Source of the DNA: Polytrichum commune
Taxonomy: Eukaryota > Streptophyta > Polytrichopsida > Polytrichales > Polytrichaceae
NCBI GenBank assembly: GCA_950295325.1
Contig: OX485804.1
Span: 4,650,001-4,714,000, forward strand
DNA length: 64,000 nt
Direction: 5' to 3'
Part shown: positions 37,233-47,649 of the stretch, piece after piece
How the letters are laid out: the number at the start of each line of letters is the position of its first letter
How positions within the stretch are numbered: the stretch's first letter is position 1
Translations under genes and position numbers: made by a program
Notes under the pieces: model-generated
The model's input: the letters and a program-made list of their open reading frames with translations, nothing else
Database searches by the model: none
What the model was told of the DNA's origin: nothing

Positions 37233-37335
37233 GAAGGAACCAAGCTCCACCATCTTTGACACATACAAAGGCTCATATTCTTTTACATTGGCCCACTAAA
37301 CTTACCAGCTTGAGCTTGAGCTTGAGCTCAAGCTC
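37016..37335. mobile_element. Foldback element in the duplicated CDPK leader
   Basis: The left arm (CTTGAGCTCAAGCTCAAGC, GTGGGCCAAGGTAAAAGA, AAGATGGTGG, TATTTTGGATT) is mirrored by the right arm (CCAAAATAAGAAGG, CCACCATCTTTG, TTTTACATTGGCCCAC, AGCTTGAGCTTGAGC). The arms pair through to a centre near 37170-37185, so almost the whole 320 bp is one hairpin. The tips are hexamer repeats of AGCTTG. It contains a donor-like AAGGTAAAAG at about 37055. Confidence 0.75.
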
Positions 37336-37521
37336 TGTGTGGCTGAGCCTTCATCCTTGAGAGCATCTTTCTGATTTGAGAATAGTCTTCTGTTGTTGTT
37401 AACGTAACAAAGCAATTGAGATTTTCTGGGATACAATAATTAGAAATGCAAGTAACCCCTTGTAGTAAGTAACTGTTTTGGTTACTGGGAGTGAAGAAGG
37501 CTACCATAGTTTGGATCAATT

Positions 37522-39264
37522 ATGGGAAACAAGAGCATTAAGGGCCGTGGCGGGGGAAGGAAGGGTGAGAGTTCCAACATGCAAACCAGTGGGCGGCAAC
37601 AGCCGCATCAACAACAACAACAAGCATATCAACAACAGGCATACCAACCGCAACCCTACCAACAGCAAGCGTATCAGCCGCAAGCTTATCAGCAGCCACC
37701 GTACCATCCGCACTCAGCTCCACCGTCTTCACAACAACATAACCACAACAGCAGCCATCCTGCCTCTCATGCCAAGAGCGATTTGCCAAGGCCAGTGCCA
37801 CCACAAACTGTTGCAAAACCCCGAGGGGTGCCTGCACAGCTCCCGGTTCTTGGAAAACCATTGACAGATGTGCGACAAACATACACATTATCGAAGGAGC
37901 TTGGGCGGGGGCAGTTTGGTGTGACGTATTTGTGCACGCATAACAAGACAGGGGAGCTTTATGCGTGCAAATCGATTGCAAAGCGGAAGTTGACGTGTAA
38001 GGAGGACATTGAGGATGTGAAGCGGGAGGTCCAAATTATGCACCACTTGTCGGGGATTGAGAACATCGTGGAACTGAAGGGAGTGTATGAGGACAAACAC
38101 CATGTGCATTTGGTCATGGAGTTGTGTGCGGGTGGGGAGCTTTTCGATCGCATCATTGCCAAGGGTCACTACAGTGAGCGAGCTGCGGCTGCGTTGTGTA
38201 GAACAATTGTCAATGTGGTGCACAGGTGTCACAATTTGGGTGTGTTCCATCGCGATCTGAAACCGGAGAATTTTTTGCTAGCGAACAAAGAGGAGAATGC
38301 ACCTCTGAAAGCCACCGACTTTGGGCTCTCGGTGTTCTTCAAGCCTGGTGATGTGTTTAAGGATATTGTAGGAAGTGCATACTATGTTGCACCTGAAGTC
38401 TTGCGTCGGAGCTACGGACCTGAGGCCGATGTGTGGAGCGCGGGTGTGATTGTGTACATTCTTTTGTGTGGAGTTCCACCTTTTTGGGCGGAAACTGAAC
38501 AGGGTATCTTTGACGCGGTGTTACGCGGAACAATTGACTTTAGCACCGACCCGTGGCCTAAAATTTCGGCAGGGGCGAAGGATTTAGTGAAGAGGATGCT
38601 AAAACCGGACCCGAAAGAGCGACTCACGACGCAACAGGTTTTGAATCACCCCTGGATGAAGGAAGATGGCGATGCACCTGACAAGCCACTTGACAATGCG
38701 GTATTGAGCAGGTTGAAGCAATTTTCGGCTGCCAACAAGCTCAAGAAGCTAGCCCTCAAGGTCATTGCAGAAAGTTTGTCTGAGGATGAGATTATTGGCC
38801 TCAAGGAGATGTTCAAGGCCATGGATGTCGATAACAGCGGCACCATCACGTACGAGGAGTTAAAAAATGGGTTGCAAAAGCAAGGGTCGCGGCTGAACGA
38901 ATCTGATGTTCTTAAGCTTATGGAAGCTGCAGATGTGGATGGCAACGGTACAATTGAGTTCAATGAGTTCATCACAGCGACGATGCACATGAACAAGATG
39001 GAGAAGGAGGACCATCTTTTTGCAGCCTTCCTGCATTTCGATGCGGATAACAGTGGTTACATCACCATGGAAGAGCTCCAGACGGCAATGGAGAAGAATG
39101 GAATGGGAGATCCAGAAACCATTCAAGAAATCATCCGGGAGGTCGATACAGACAACGACGGTAGAATCAACTATGACGAGTTTTGTGCTATGATGCGCAA
39201 AGGGAATGTTGAAGCGGGATCTGAGTATCGGCCAGAACCAGCAACTAGGGCCAGACATAGGTGA
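37522..39264 (+). CDS. CPK: Calcium-dependent protein kinase (CDPK)
   Basis: A complete Ser/Thr kinase that turns calcium signals into phosphorylation. 580 residues: MGN start (Gly2, a myristoylation signal with no Cys at 3-5); a Gln/Pro/Tyr-rich variable region with repeated AYQ(P/Q)Q units (about 26-65); kinase domain from about 121 with GRGQFG (128-133), Lys150, HRDLKPEN (243-250, catalytic Asp245), DFG (267-269) and APE (290-292); autoinhibitory junction about 382-420 ([18 protein letters not shown]); and four intact EF-hands starting D435, D471, D507 and D542, each with the Asp/Asn/Gly spacing and Glu at position 12. The basic HRD shows an active RD kinase. Length and order fit the family. 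The start is chosen because MGN begins the family and the duplicated upstream copy begins the same way. Oddity: no intron in the coding region, while most land-plant CDPK genes have several; retroposition is one explanation. GC content is above its surroundings. Confidence 0.96.
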   Translation: MGNKSIKGRGGGRKGESSNMQTSGRQQPHQQQQQAYQQQAYQPQPYQQQAYQPQAYQQPPYHPHSAPPSSQQHNHNSSHPASHAKSDLPRPVPPQTVAKPRGVPAQLPVLGKPLTDVRQTYTLSKELGRGQFGVTYLCTHNKTGELYACKSIAKRKLTCKEDIEDVKREVQIMHHLSGIENIVELKGVYEDKHHVHLVMELCAGGELFDRIIAKGHYSERAAAALCRTIVNVVHRCHNLGVFHRDLKPENFLLANKEENAPLKATDFGLSVFFKPGDVFKDIVGSAYYVAPEVLRRSYGPEADVWSAGVIVYILLCGVPPFWAETEQGIFDAVLRGTIDFSTDPWPKISAGAKDLVKRMLKPDPKERLTTQQVLNHPWMKEDGDAPDKPLDNAVLSRLKQFSAANKLKKLALKVIAESLSEDEIIGLKEMFKAMDVDNSGTITYEELKNGLQKQGSRLNESDVLKLMEAADVDGNGTIEFNEFITATMHMNKMEKEDHLFAAFLHFDADNSGYITMEELQTAMEKNGMGDPETIQEIIREVDTDNDGRINYDEFCAMMRKGNVEAGSEYRPEPATRARHR

Positions 39265-39720
39265 TGTGAGAAAATCACCCTCCTATGGTTGCTGTAAATA
39301 TTATTGACAACCCATCATCAAAAAGAGCACCATCAGTGAGACACTGTAATGAGCCACTGCATGAGCATCTGTGATCATCATCACTCACTCTGGCAGGCTG
39401 GCAGGGGTATAAGTGTACCTTGTGCATGTACCTCTGTAGCATCATAATTCCTGGAAATAAGAAACACTCATAGCTGCTGTGCCTTGCTAAAAAAAAAACA
39501 GTGGAAGAGGCTGCCTCAAACTTACTTCCCGGGAAGCCATGACCTGGTGGTTGAGTTTGTGTATAACTTAGCAGGAGTTTGTGGAAAGCTCTTTTGTTGG
39601 TTCGCTTCAAGAGTTATCTCCTTGGTGGTAGCTTAAAATGCCACCAATGTTGTATGTCAATTTCTTTCTTTCACAGGTTTGTAGGTTTGTACTAGGGAAC
39701 CAATTACTGTACTGATTGTC
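39265..39720 (+). other. CDPK 3' UTR region
   Basis: After the TGA stop there is a non-coding stretch with GGAAATAAGAAAC near 39452 as a possible polyadenylation signal, a run of ten A at about 39489-39498, and a later GAATTAAATACATG near 39725. Which end is used cannot be told from sequence. The A run could be a genomic poly(A) relic of retroposition or an ordinary tract. Confidence 0.4.
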
Positions 39721-41213
39721 AAGGAGAATTAAATACATGCGAAGAAGATGAGAGGATGTTGGGGTTGGTTGAAGAGATTATGGGTAGGTCCCAAGTTAAG
39801 TGCAGGAACACCTGATCCTATTTAGATGGTCTGGTTCTCAGGTTTTTTGTATGAATAAGCTAGTCACTGCCAGACTATTTATGTAACTTATAATTGCATA
39901 TTTTTCTGTCTACGGGGTAGTCTGTTTTGTATAACACATCCTCACCAACATTAAATTTCTGTTTACCCACCCACTCTCTCGTGGGGGTACAAGGCAAACC
40001 TTGAAAGTAAGGCATTTTTAATACAATGAAATGACATTGATTTAAAAATCCAGGATCCAAAAGGCATTTGGGTCTAGAAGTACTTCAGGATGGTGTTAAA
40101 AAGGCTAATACCTTAGAGTAACAGGAGTGCAGTGGCCTTAGTAAGAGAGGCTAATATCAACTTGATGGTCAGAAAGACTTGAGACTATCACATTTTGAAA
40201 TAGGGAAGGAAACTTATCTCTAATGGAGTTTAGAGGGGATACTTAAGCACATAGTGTGCTCCATTTTCAATTACATTGTCAGAATAGAAGTGGCATAATC
40301 TTTATCTATAGAAATTGGGGTGGTTGACCACTGGCCAATTTCAATGACGAGTCTATGAGGTGCAGTAAGCTGCAATTATGCTAGTGATAATTGTTGCTAC
40401 TCTAATAGCATCAGATTTCCCTATAGAAGGACCATGGTATAATTATCATTGCAGAAGTGGTTGCCAGCAATATAAAAAAGCTGGTTGAATTGGTCATCAA
40501 CAAGGAAGGTACTCTTTGTCATGCGTTCAGATGAGGCATAAACTGCATACGTGGTACACCTTACTGGAAGATCCTTCTTGAAATTGTTCCTAAAGGAAGA
40601 ACTGAAAGGTTCCTTAAAGTGGCATTTTTGCATTGAGTTTTGAGTCTGCATGTGATGAGGTCCAAGATAGGTTATAAAATAGGTGCATTTGTAGATGTAC
40701 ATCATAGAGATTTTGTGGACACTTGTAATTACTTGACAGCTTCAAAATATGATCACGTATGACCTTTTCTGACATCTGGGGTGACAACCCTACCAAGACT
40801 AGCTTGTATCATTGAAGTCACTCAAGGATGTGTGGCAGTGTGCGGAGAGTTTTTTGGGCATAATCGGTCAAATCCTAGTGTTACCAAGTCCACCTGGTTA
40901 CATGTTGTGATCTTTCGGTTTTCTGTATTAATTTGAAGTATATTCCATAGATCCATCTAAATTAAGCAGTAATTATCCTGAAGTGTTGAACATGGACCGG
41001 TTATTTCTCAAACTCAACTGGTTCATCTGTAACTAGTGCTTGGTTCTCCCCATTCATTGATGCATGGTCACCTTTGGATGCATTATGATGCAAAGAGAAT
41101 AAGTGGCTAAGAATTAAACTGCTTGCTTTCTTGCAATCAGATTGAAATTACACAAGGCTATTTCCCGTTTATCATATCATATTTCTTCTCACTGAAGATC
41201 AGTACACTGTTCA
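39721..41213. other. Intergenic, no gene seen
   Basis: Short frames only (61 to 94 codons, minus strand), with no recognisable domain. The stretch looks single-copy within this window. Confidence 0.35.
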
Positions 41214-42195
41214 TAATATTTAGTGTCACGTACACTATTTGCAAAGGGCTTAAACTAGATGCCTAGAGGTCTCAAAAGTGTTATGTCCGCTAATTTTTGA
41301 TATGATTATGTTTGTCAACATAAGTAACTTTTTGAAGTGATTTTTTTCTTTCTACATTATGATATTTAGAGTAGCACATTGGGACACTTGAGAAGATAGT
41401 CTTACATTCTAGGATGCAAGAGAAAGACCATTATGGAGCGTACTCATGGCAAGTGTCACATGTTTACATTTTAGTATGCAAGAGGAGATATTCTTGAACA
41501 TACTAATGTCAAGTGTCATTTGCGTGCACTTTAGTCAACTTGTAGACCATTGTGTAACATAGGCACACACCTCATGACACTATTGAACATACTCATGATA
41601 TTAGTAAGCGAATTTGAACGCCAAGTGTCAAGAGGTGACACTTATGATGAAGTTGTTAATCATCAATGTAACCTAGCATATGCCTCAAAATAGGACAAGG
41701 TCGTTATTATGCATGTGTCACTAAATACCATAATGGTCTGATTTACATGTTTATATCTTCATTGAACTTTGTGAACACAACAAATTGTTGATTAGTCTAG
41801 GTAGTACACTAAATATTGTCTCTAGTGTCATATGGTATTTTATATCACTATGGTAACTTTTTTAATGACACTTATGAATAAGCTTACATGCACTATCATG
41901 AATAATTGAAATTAAAATGAAATCCATGACAATTATTGAAACAAAGCTTAGGATATTCAGCATCCTAACAATTATGTAATCAACATTATCATGGATGATT
42001 AAAATTGGATGAAAAATCAGTTAGTAAGTGCCAATAATTACAATGTTGCAAATCTATGATGCCCTAAATTTTAGAGATGACATGACAAATAATGTTAGGT
42101 TTACATTTAGTGTTGGTGACATTACATGGGTGGTTTACAATTTGGTATTGAACAAAACAAATAGAATTGGTGACACTAAATACAATATTTAGTGT
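41214..42195. mobile_element. Non-autonomous DNA transposon (about 1 kb), fullest copy of its family
   Basis: The left end ATATTTAGTGTCACG and the inverted right end GTATTTAGTGTCACC match. The right tip also has the palindrome ACACTAAATACAATATTTAGTGT (in part). Copies of AGTGTCA/TGACACT are frequent inside. Parts recur in inverted orientation at 28913-29215 and 10690-10860, which shows mobility. No transposase frame is seen. Target duplication not resolved. Confidence 0.55.
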
Positions 42196-42510
42196 TGCCT
42201 GCAAGGGGAATTGAGCAAGCAATCAATGAAATGGAGCAAGGCGAAGGAATAACTGAGGTTGGGAGAATGGGAACTGAAAGCATGCATTTGTTACAAAGCC
42301 ATTTTGATGTGTGCTTTTCCACCATCTTCGTACAATGACAGCAAAAATGTAGGAGCTTGCATACGATACAAAAAGTACATTTCCCCCAGAAATCTGTTGT
42401 GATTATCATTGCTGCAACATCTGCTAACTCTTCTGGACTCCTAAATAATGTAATCTTGAGATTTTCAACGAATTTTAAGTATAAGAGGATAATGAGAATA
42501 ACATCTTTGG

Positions 42511-44772
42511 CTACTTTGAGAGAGGAACGTTTTCCTCTTCTTGCAAGGCAGCATTGTCCTTGGCTTCTGAAGACTTCTGCAAAGCGTTTCGCAACCCAAA
42601 CACAATGAAGAGATTTGTAAGTGTCAGCAACGACTCCGCACCGCCATGCAGCCAATCCACATTGGATAGAGATGTTCCATAGTGCAACTTGGCTGTTGAA
42701 TTCAACACATTCAAATTAGTAAAGTGTGTTCACTGCATGGAAATAGGCTGAATTTAAGCATTATAGAAACCAGGGTTTAAGCTCAAAATGGGAATGGGAA
42801 TAAAGGCTCACCGTAAATGCCTGCAGGAACTGCTCCATTGTTGAAAGGCCATGCATCCATCCCCAAAAGATAATATCCATGTCATTAGTCTGGAAACAGA
42901 AGGATTACTAATACTTAGTTGATGATTGTGGATGTTCACATATTGTTCAGAGGTGATTTGTTGATGGACGAAACAAAAGTGATGTGATTATTCAGCGATG
43001 ATGACCTACCTAGAGTTACATCATTGAGTCACCGAGCTATAGAGACCTTGATCGCTGCACTCTCTGGAGAATTAAGCAAGGGTAGGAGAGTACAGCTTCC
43101 GGAATCAACAAGCACAACTACAAATTTTCTACTAAAGCCATTTCACAAGGAAGCAATTTACAATATTTCAAGTTGAATGTTAACAAACCACTGCTCCAGA
43201 TATTGCAAAGGAATTGAAACAATTCCAGAATTAAGAGCCAACAGGGTGTTTGTGGCTTCAATCCAGAGTAGAAAGTGTTTTCTTCCAAAAGCAAAAATTC
43301 AAATTCAGCACTGAGTGGTCTATCTGAATTCATAATTCTCCACAGAACATATTTCAAAACTTTCAAAGTAGTCCACCTACAATTTTTCTGCTCAAGCCTT
43401 TTTACAAGAAAGAAAGTAACAATTTTAATTTCTATAACTGAATATGAATAAACCATTGCTCCAAATACACAGCCGGGAACTGACACAATTTTAGAATTAG
43501 GGCAACTCAACAAGGGGTTCATGGCTTCAATTCAGAGTAGAAAGTGGTCTCTTCCAGAAACACAAACTCAAATTCAGCATGAGTACCATCTCTGAAATCA
43601 AGATCCTCCATAGAACTTATTCTTGTTTGAACGAATGAGTTCTGTGGGGGATATTGATTCCAATGACAGCATTTGTGCTGGATTTGAATTAGTGTTCTTG
43701 GAAAGAGATCTCTTCAAAGGATACAAACTCAAATTCAGCATGAGTGTCGCATCCGATTTCGAGATTCTCCACAGAAGTGATTCGTGTCTCCAAAACTTAT
43801 GAGGAAAATGGCGACGGGCATTATATGGATGCTATTCATCTCACACTGATTCCGTGTTTCATATCCTACGTGAAGTGGGTGCATAGCTAAAATGTCCTAT
43901 TAAGGTGGATGGGCCTTGATCAAATAGTGGACTTAATCCAACAGTGGATTTAATCCGGCACCTAGATTTGAGTGGTATGTGGTTAGGTGGGGATCCAAGA
44001 GCGGATATCAAAAAGACATGTGTGTAAAAGGGATTGGACTCAAAATATGTCAACCATTGTAGACTCCATAGTCAACATAAATTGGGGGGACCTATATGAC
44101 CACATAATGAGCACGATATATTCATATGAGCTCCGAGACTTATGAGGCAAATGGCTGTGGGCACGACTTAATTTTTCTAATTATCTCGCAAATATTATCT
44201 CGCACTAATTGCATGTTTCATATCCTACGAGACGAGAAGTGGGTGCAGAGAGAAAGGTATCCGCATAACACACGTCTACTTTAAGTGGAAGCGGAGGAAG
44301 AAGCAAAGTGAACAAAGGAGATATACTTACTTGTGGCGCCAACAAAGGCAAGCAGGAAGTAGAATCCAAAGAGTGTAATCTTGGGACTTGTCTCCGACTT
44401 GTGAATGTGGTACAGAAACCCTAAGTACGGGAACAACGAAGCAGCAAAGAGCGACGAGGCAATGCTCTGCGTATCGGTGTTCGGTGCCCAGGGGTCCACC
44501 GGTAAAATGCCTGCAACAACCACCGCCACTTTGCAATTCTTAAAATTCTTTGCTCCCCTTCTTCCCTTGCAATCCCCTCCATTCACACCGATGTATGGCA
44601 CTTTACATGCCTGAAAAGACCGGTTCGTTGCAGGTTTCAATGAGCTTCGGAGCAGCAGCCGTGATGAAACCCTAGAGCTTCCAGAGGTGTATTGAGCGGA
44701 TGCAACTAACAACAATGGCGAGGAGGAAGAAGAAGAAGCTACTGCTGCCATCGTCATAGCTTCTCTTACCAC
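42511..44772 (-). CDS. Plastid-targeted DUF3593-like membrane protein, 3 exons
   Basis: Exons on the minus strand are 44331-44772, 42812-42829 and 42511-42692, joined by GT-AG introns of 1501 and 119 bp. The phases fit exactly (442, 18 and 182 nt) and give 213 residues plus stop. The first about 85 residues are rich in Ser, Ala and Arg, as in a chloroplast transit peptide. The rest has two or three hydrophobic segments: SLFAASLFPYLGFLYHI, ITLFGFYFLLAFVGAT and LLTLTNLFIVFGL, with NVDWLHGGAESL between. This pattern matches, from memory, the cyanobacterial and plastid DUF3593 family of unknown function. Start: the first Met is used; Met6 and Met8 are alternatives. Intron 1 holds repeats. The middle exon is a microexon coding for the conserved IPAGIY step. 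Confidence 0.75.
43118..43790. repeat. Degenerate tandem triplication in intron 1
   Basis: Units of about 240 bp start near 43118 and 43375, with a partial third near 43690. Shared blocks are GCTTCAAT(C/T)CAGAGTAGAAAGTG, CAAATTCAGCA and TTCT(C/T)CACAGAA. They lie inside the intron of the DUF3593-like gene and are not coding; the 134-codon frame over unit 1 is an accident. Confidence 0.6.
43857..44255 (+). repeat. Dispersed repeat family R6, copy inside intron 1
   Basis: The R6 block order (GAGTGGTATGTGG, AAAGACATGTGTG, GATTGGACTC, GGGGGGACCTATATGACCA) is bordered on both sides by the direct repeat TTTCATATCCTACG followed by GAAGTGGGTGCA (about 43858 and 44218). The 360-bp direct-repeat spacing looks like a small terminal-repeat element. 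It is inserted in a host intron, on the opposite strand to the gene. Confidence 0.55.
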
Positions 44773-45302
44773 CTATTAACCAAATTTGTTCACTCCATCC
44801 GCGATATTTTCTCTAATCCCTCGGTCGTTTGGAGTTCTGGTGTCTCCGTTGCACAATGTGCATTCAAAAGGGTGGAGAACAAACCCCCAAAATCTACATT
44901 CAGTAAAGTGAACCTTTATTCAATAAAGTAAGAGAATACACGTCAGAATGCCCCATCGGCTGTGACATCATAAAGCCCTCTCACTGGCACATCCAAAGGG
45001 ATCCTCGACATCCTAGCAGAAGACGGCGAACTAGGCGCAGCTGACATTGACGTTGGCATCTGCGGCATCCTGATCTTTTTAGTAGAAGCTGCAACAACAA
45101 CTAACCCAGCGGAAGTGTTGCCAGTCCTAGCTTCGGCAACTCCGGCAACGAGGTCTTCATCTAGCCATCTCTGCTAGAGGTCACTACCATCACCGTCCAC
45201 ATGAAGACCACCATCATCATGAAGAGTATGATTGATTGCTCTCTCCTCATCTTGATGCTCATGCCTGGTTTTTGGTGCATTGAGGTCTCTCATGTTTGTC
45301 AC
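44773..45302. other. Upstream flank of the DUF3593-like gene, no gene assigned
   Basis: The first part (44773-44870) should hold the gene's 5' UTR and promoter; no clear TATA box is seen. From 44940 to 45180 the DNA is more GC-rich with many GGCA and GCAAC repeats. It may belong to the Rep-like element that follows, but no frame is convincing. Confidence 0.35.
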
Positions 45303-45974
45303 ACCCGAAACCGTATCAAAAAAGACATTAGAAATGTCCTTCATTTCAATATCACGAGGATTTCATCACGATCGTCATATTGAAGTTGCCCTCCGTACAT
45401 CCATACTCGTGGACCTCAATGGAATAGCCTCTGTGGGATTCGAGTAAAAATTGACCATTCTTGGACATATGAAACAAAGTGTCAAGAAAATTAGCATCCA
45501 AATGCTTCTCATACGAAAATGCACCCATTGATGAGCTCTTTGCTAAATGTTGCTATGTGAAAGACTCACACGATTGTTCAAACCCACCTTCCCAAACTTT
45601 GCATACTCCATCTTGCCTTCATTCATGTCATTGGTGGTAACATTATAAAAGAAACTCAAAATGCTCTCCCCATAATCCTTCATACCATAACTAATCAAAC
45701 TCAAGAAAGTGTGCAATTCCTCATCTCTTAGCCTCTTGCAAGAGACAACATGACTTATGAGAGGGCGTTCATCCCATCCCAAACAAACCTCAATTTTTTT
45801 GGTCAACACTAGTAGACTACTAAAATTTCCTTTCACCACCATTTGAAAATGATTGTGCATAAAAGCCCCACCTTGCTCCACATAACACAACTCGGCCATA
45901 CATTCCTCCTCAACGAACCTCCTCAAATTTACAAAAAATCCAACATCAATTGTCGCAACCCTTACTAGCTTTCC
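45303..45974 (-). pseudogene. Broken HUH Rep-like endonuclease (Replitron/CRESS-Rep-like) fragment
   Basis: The minus-strand frame is open from about 45974 to 45543. It contains EQGGAFMHNHFQMVV, which fits motif II (HUH, two His around one residue) of rolling-circle Rep proteins, and LISYGMKDYG, which fits motif III (YxxK with the nicking Tyr). Between them is GWDERP. Such enzymes nick single strands at stem-loops during replication or transposition. Motif I and any helicase are missing. Reading on below 45543, a stop falls after SHSN, then related sequence (QRAHQW, HMSKNGQF, MDVRRA) appears in two alternating frames, so at least one stop and two frameshifts broke it. The family assignment is from motif spacing and memory of similar seed-free-plant proteins. 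Confidence 0.55.
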
Positions 45975-46220
45975 TTAACTTAGCTTGACCACTTTCCAAC
46001 TCTAGCAAGTGCCACGAGCACTAACATGCACATCCCACGTGCATGTATGGTTAGCTCCCAATACCGTGGACCTCCAAGCTCGCGGCTTGGTCACCAAACC
46101 CTCCTACACATGCATTTGGGACTCTCCCCTTAGTAGGTAGCCAATGGTTAATGTGGACTTCCATCCATGGAAGTCCACTCTTGAGTTGATCATCGTGTTG
46201 CCAAAACAACACTACAATAA

Positions 46221-46250
46221 CCCGGAGCAAATTGCCAAGTATGCTCCGGG
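46221..46250. other. Perfect 9-bp stem-loop upstream of the Rep-like relic
   Basis: CCCGGAGCA (46221-46229) pairs exactly with TGCTCCGGG (46242-46250) across a 12-base loop, AATTGCCAAGTA. It lies about 250 bp upstream of the Rep-like frame on its coding strand. HUH Rep proteins nick at such hairpins. The link is inference; no conserved nonanucleotide is seen in the loop. Confidence 0.5.
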
Positions 46251-47391
46251 TGGGGTCGGTTGGCAAAGCCGCCTCACCCATATAAGCCTCTAGGACTTTG
46301 GGTAGGGCCCCTACCCCACCGTCAAGTATTCTTTTGTCTTTCTACAAGGATTGGGGCCAAGTAGACATTTTCCCTTAGGCAATGGGGACTAGAAGCCCCC
46401 AACAGCTTCATAACAACATAACTTCCTTGTATGATCTTTGATGCTCACATGCGACCACTTCATTGTCATCTACTCTTTGTGTAGATGCCGATAGACCTCT
46501 CACTGGCCTCATTCAAGCAAGTATTGAGGAAGTTATGCATGTTTAAACCTTGGCAGTCTCGGGCGACATTCCCAGGTCGCTGCTGTCCCAAGGCGGTGTC
46601 CCTAGGCAACGCCCCACTCAAAGTGCCATATCTCCTAGCTCACCTCCAATTGAGGTGTTCTTGAGCATTCTAGAATCCCGACGCCATAAGCTACTCGTAG
46701 CTCATGGCCTTACCTCCATGACTTCTAGTTTCCGTGGGTGGGAGGCAATCTCAACTAGGGTCCTCACCCACACTAGGATCAGTTGGGCCCTCTCACCAAT
46801 GGCACCACAAGTCCTGGGTGTCACTCCGGGGTCCCCCTTGTGCCCATGGTGTTGCGGGCATTCCTCATGGAGAGGTGCGCGACAACAATTGTCACCAAAG
46901 CTTCAAAGTACTTGAGAGATGATTACATTAGTTATAAATTAGTTATAGGAACGCACAATGCAAATCATGTTTCTCCTTAATTAGTCACATAGGTCCTCCA
47001 ACACTTGTTCACCAATGAACCTAGACTTATGTCTATATTTTGAGCATGTTGTTTAATCTCATTGGAACATGTGTCATTTGGGCATCATTTTCCATAATAA
47101 AAAGTAAGCCATATACCACTCAAATACATGTGTCAGATTCAGAGGGGTGACCCATATTAGCCATGTTTACCTTAATTGGCAAATTGACCACAACTCACTA
47201 CTATTTTCTATAATGGACATGTGTCATCATGTCATTGGTTGTAGGAGGCATCCCATATATATCTACCTTGCTGCTACCACAACTCAATAGGTTGGGTAGC
47301 TAGTACACTACAAGCCTTGACAAGGCTCCTCACATCCATCACCTAGTTCATAATCCTAGAATTTCAACAGTTTTCTACTTTCAACATGGAA
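46251..47391. other. GC-rich to AT-rich intergenic, no gene assigned
   Basis: A GC-rich block at 46540-46915 holds a 121-codon plus frame (MAVSGDIPRSLLSQGG...), with overlapping frames on the same strand. It shows no known domain, and is probably repeat-derived. R6 fragment (minus) at 47020-47200. Confidence 0.35.
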
Positions 47392-47480
47392 CATAGCATT
47401 ATTCATATCCATAATAGTGTTCAGTGGGACTGACAGTATTCCACGTAGTATTCTCAGATATTCCCCACACTTAGATCGAA
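47392..47480. repeat. Palindromic foldback, single-arm copy
   Basis: CATAGCATTATTCATATCC, AATAGTGTTCAGTGGGACTG and CAGTATTCCACG match one arm of the palindrome at 28668-28814. The other arm is missing. Confidence 0.55.
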
Positions 47481-47649
47481 TTACATTCAAATATCATAAG
47501 TATATAAATATACTTTTGAATAATAATGAACCCCTATCATATGTATAGTGTAAAACCCTAGCACTCATTAATAAAGTCGTTGAAGACTCTTTCATCCCTT
47601 GGATGTAACTCATAAACATCTAAGTCTACAATATATGCCATAAAAGCTA

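Larger units (their letters stand above)
34980..37521 (+). promoter_or_regulatory. CDPK upstream region: likely promoter, 5' UTR and 5' UTR intron(s)
   Basis: Base composition changes near 34.98 kb to a mixed, transcript-like stretch. A plausible non-coding first exon ends near CTCAAG|GTTTTT at about 35149, and a good acceptor (TTGTTTGCAG) lies near 36647, with pyrimidine-rich DNA before it. A second donor candidate (ATTCTG|GTGAAA) is at about 36741. The last 0.75 kb holds a duplication of the gene start and a foldback insertion, described separately. All splice sites here are inferred; the transcription start is not defined. Confidence 0.4.
36780..37553 (+). repeat. Tandem duplication of the CDPK start region
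   Basis: Copy 1 (about 36790-37015) and copy 2 (about 37345-37553) share CCTTGAGAGCAT, GTTAACGTAA-like, AGTGAAGAAGGCTA, TTTGGATCAAT and ATGGGAAACAAGAGCATTAA. The ATG of copy 1 is at 36969, that of the real gene at 37522, a 553-bp offset. About 320 bp of that is the foldback between them, so the original unit was about 230 bp. Copy 1 keeps an acceptor-like AATGCAG|CACC where copy 2 has AATGCAAG|TAAC. Confidence 0.75.

Noticed and set aside
37538-39258. Several frames of 65-147 codons antisense or out of frame in the CDPK gene
   Set aside because: Shadows of a well-supported coding region with higher GC content.
39489-39498. A10 run after the CDPK as proof of retroposition
   Set aside because: Too short and not accompanied by flanking direct repeats; mentioned only as a possibility.
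43118-43522. 134-codon minus frame in the DUF3593-like intron
   Set aside because: Lies in a degenerate triplication, has no domain, and is removed as intron in a model with exact phases.
46051-46281. 76-codon minus frame over the stem-loop
   Set aside because: No similarity to Rep N-termini and no continuity with the Rep-like frame.
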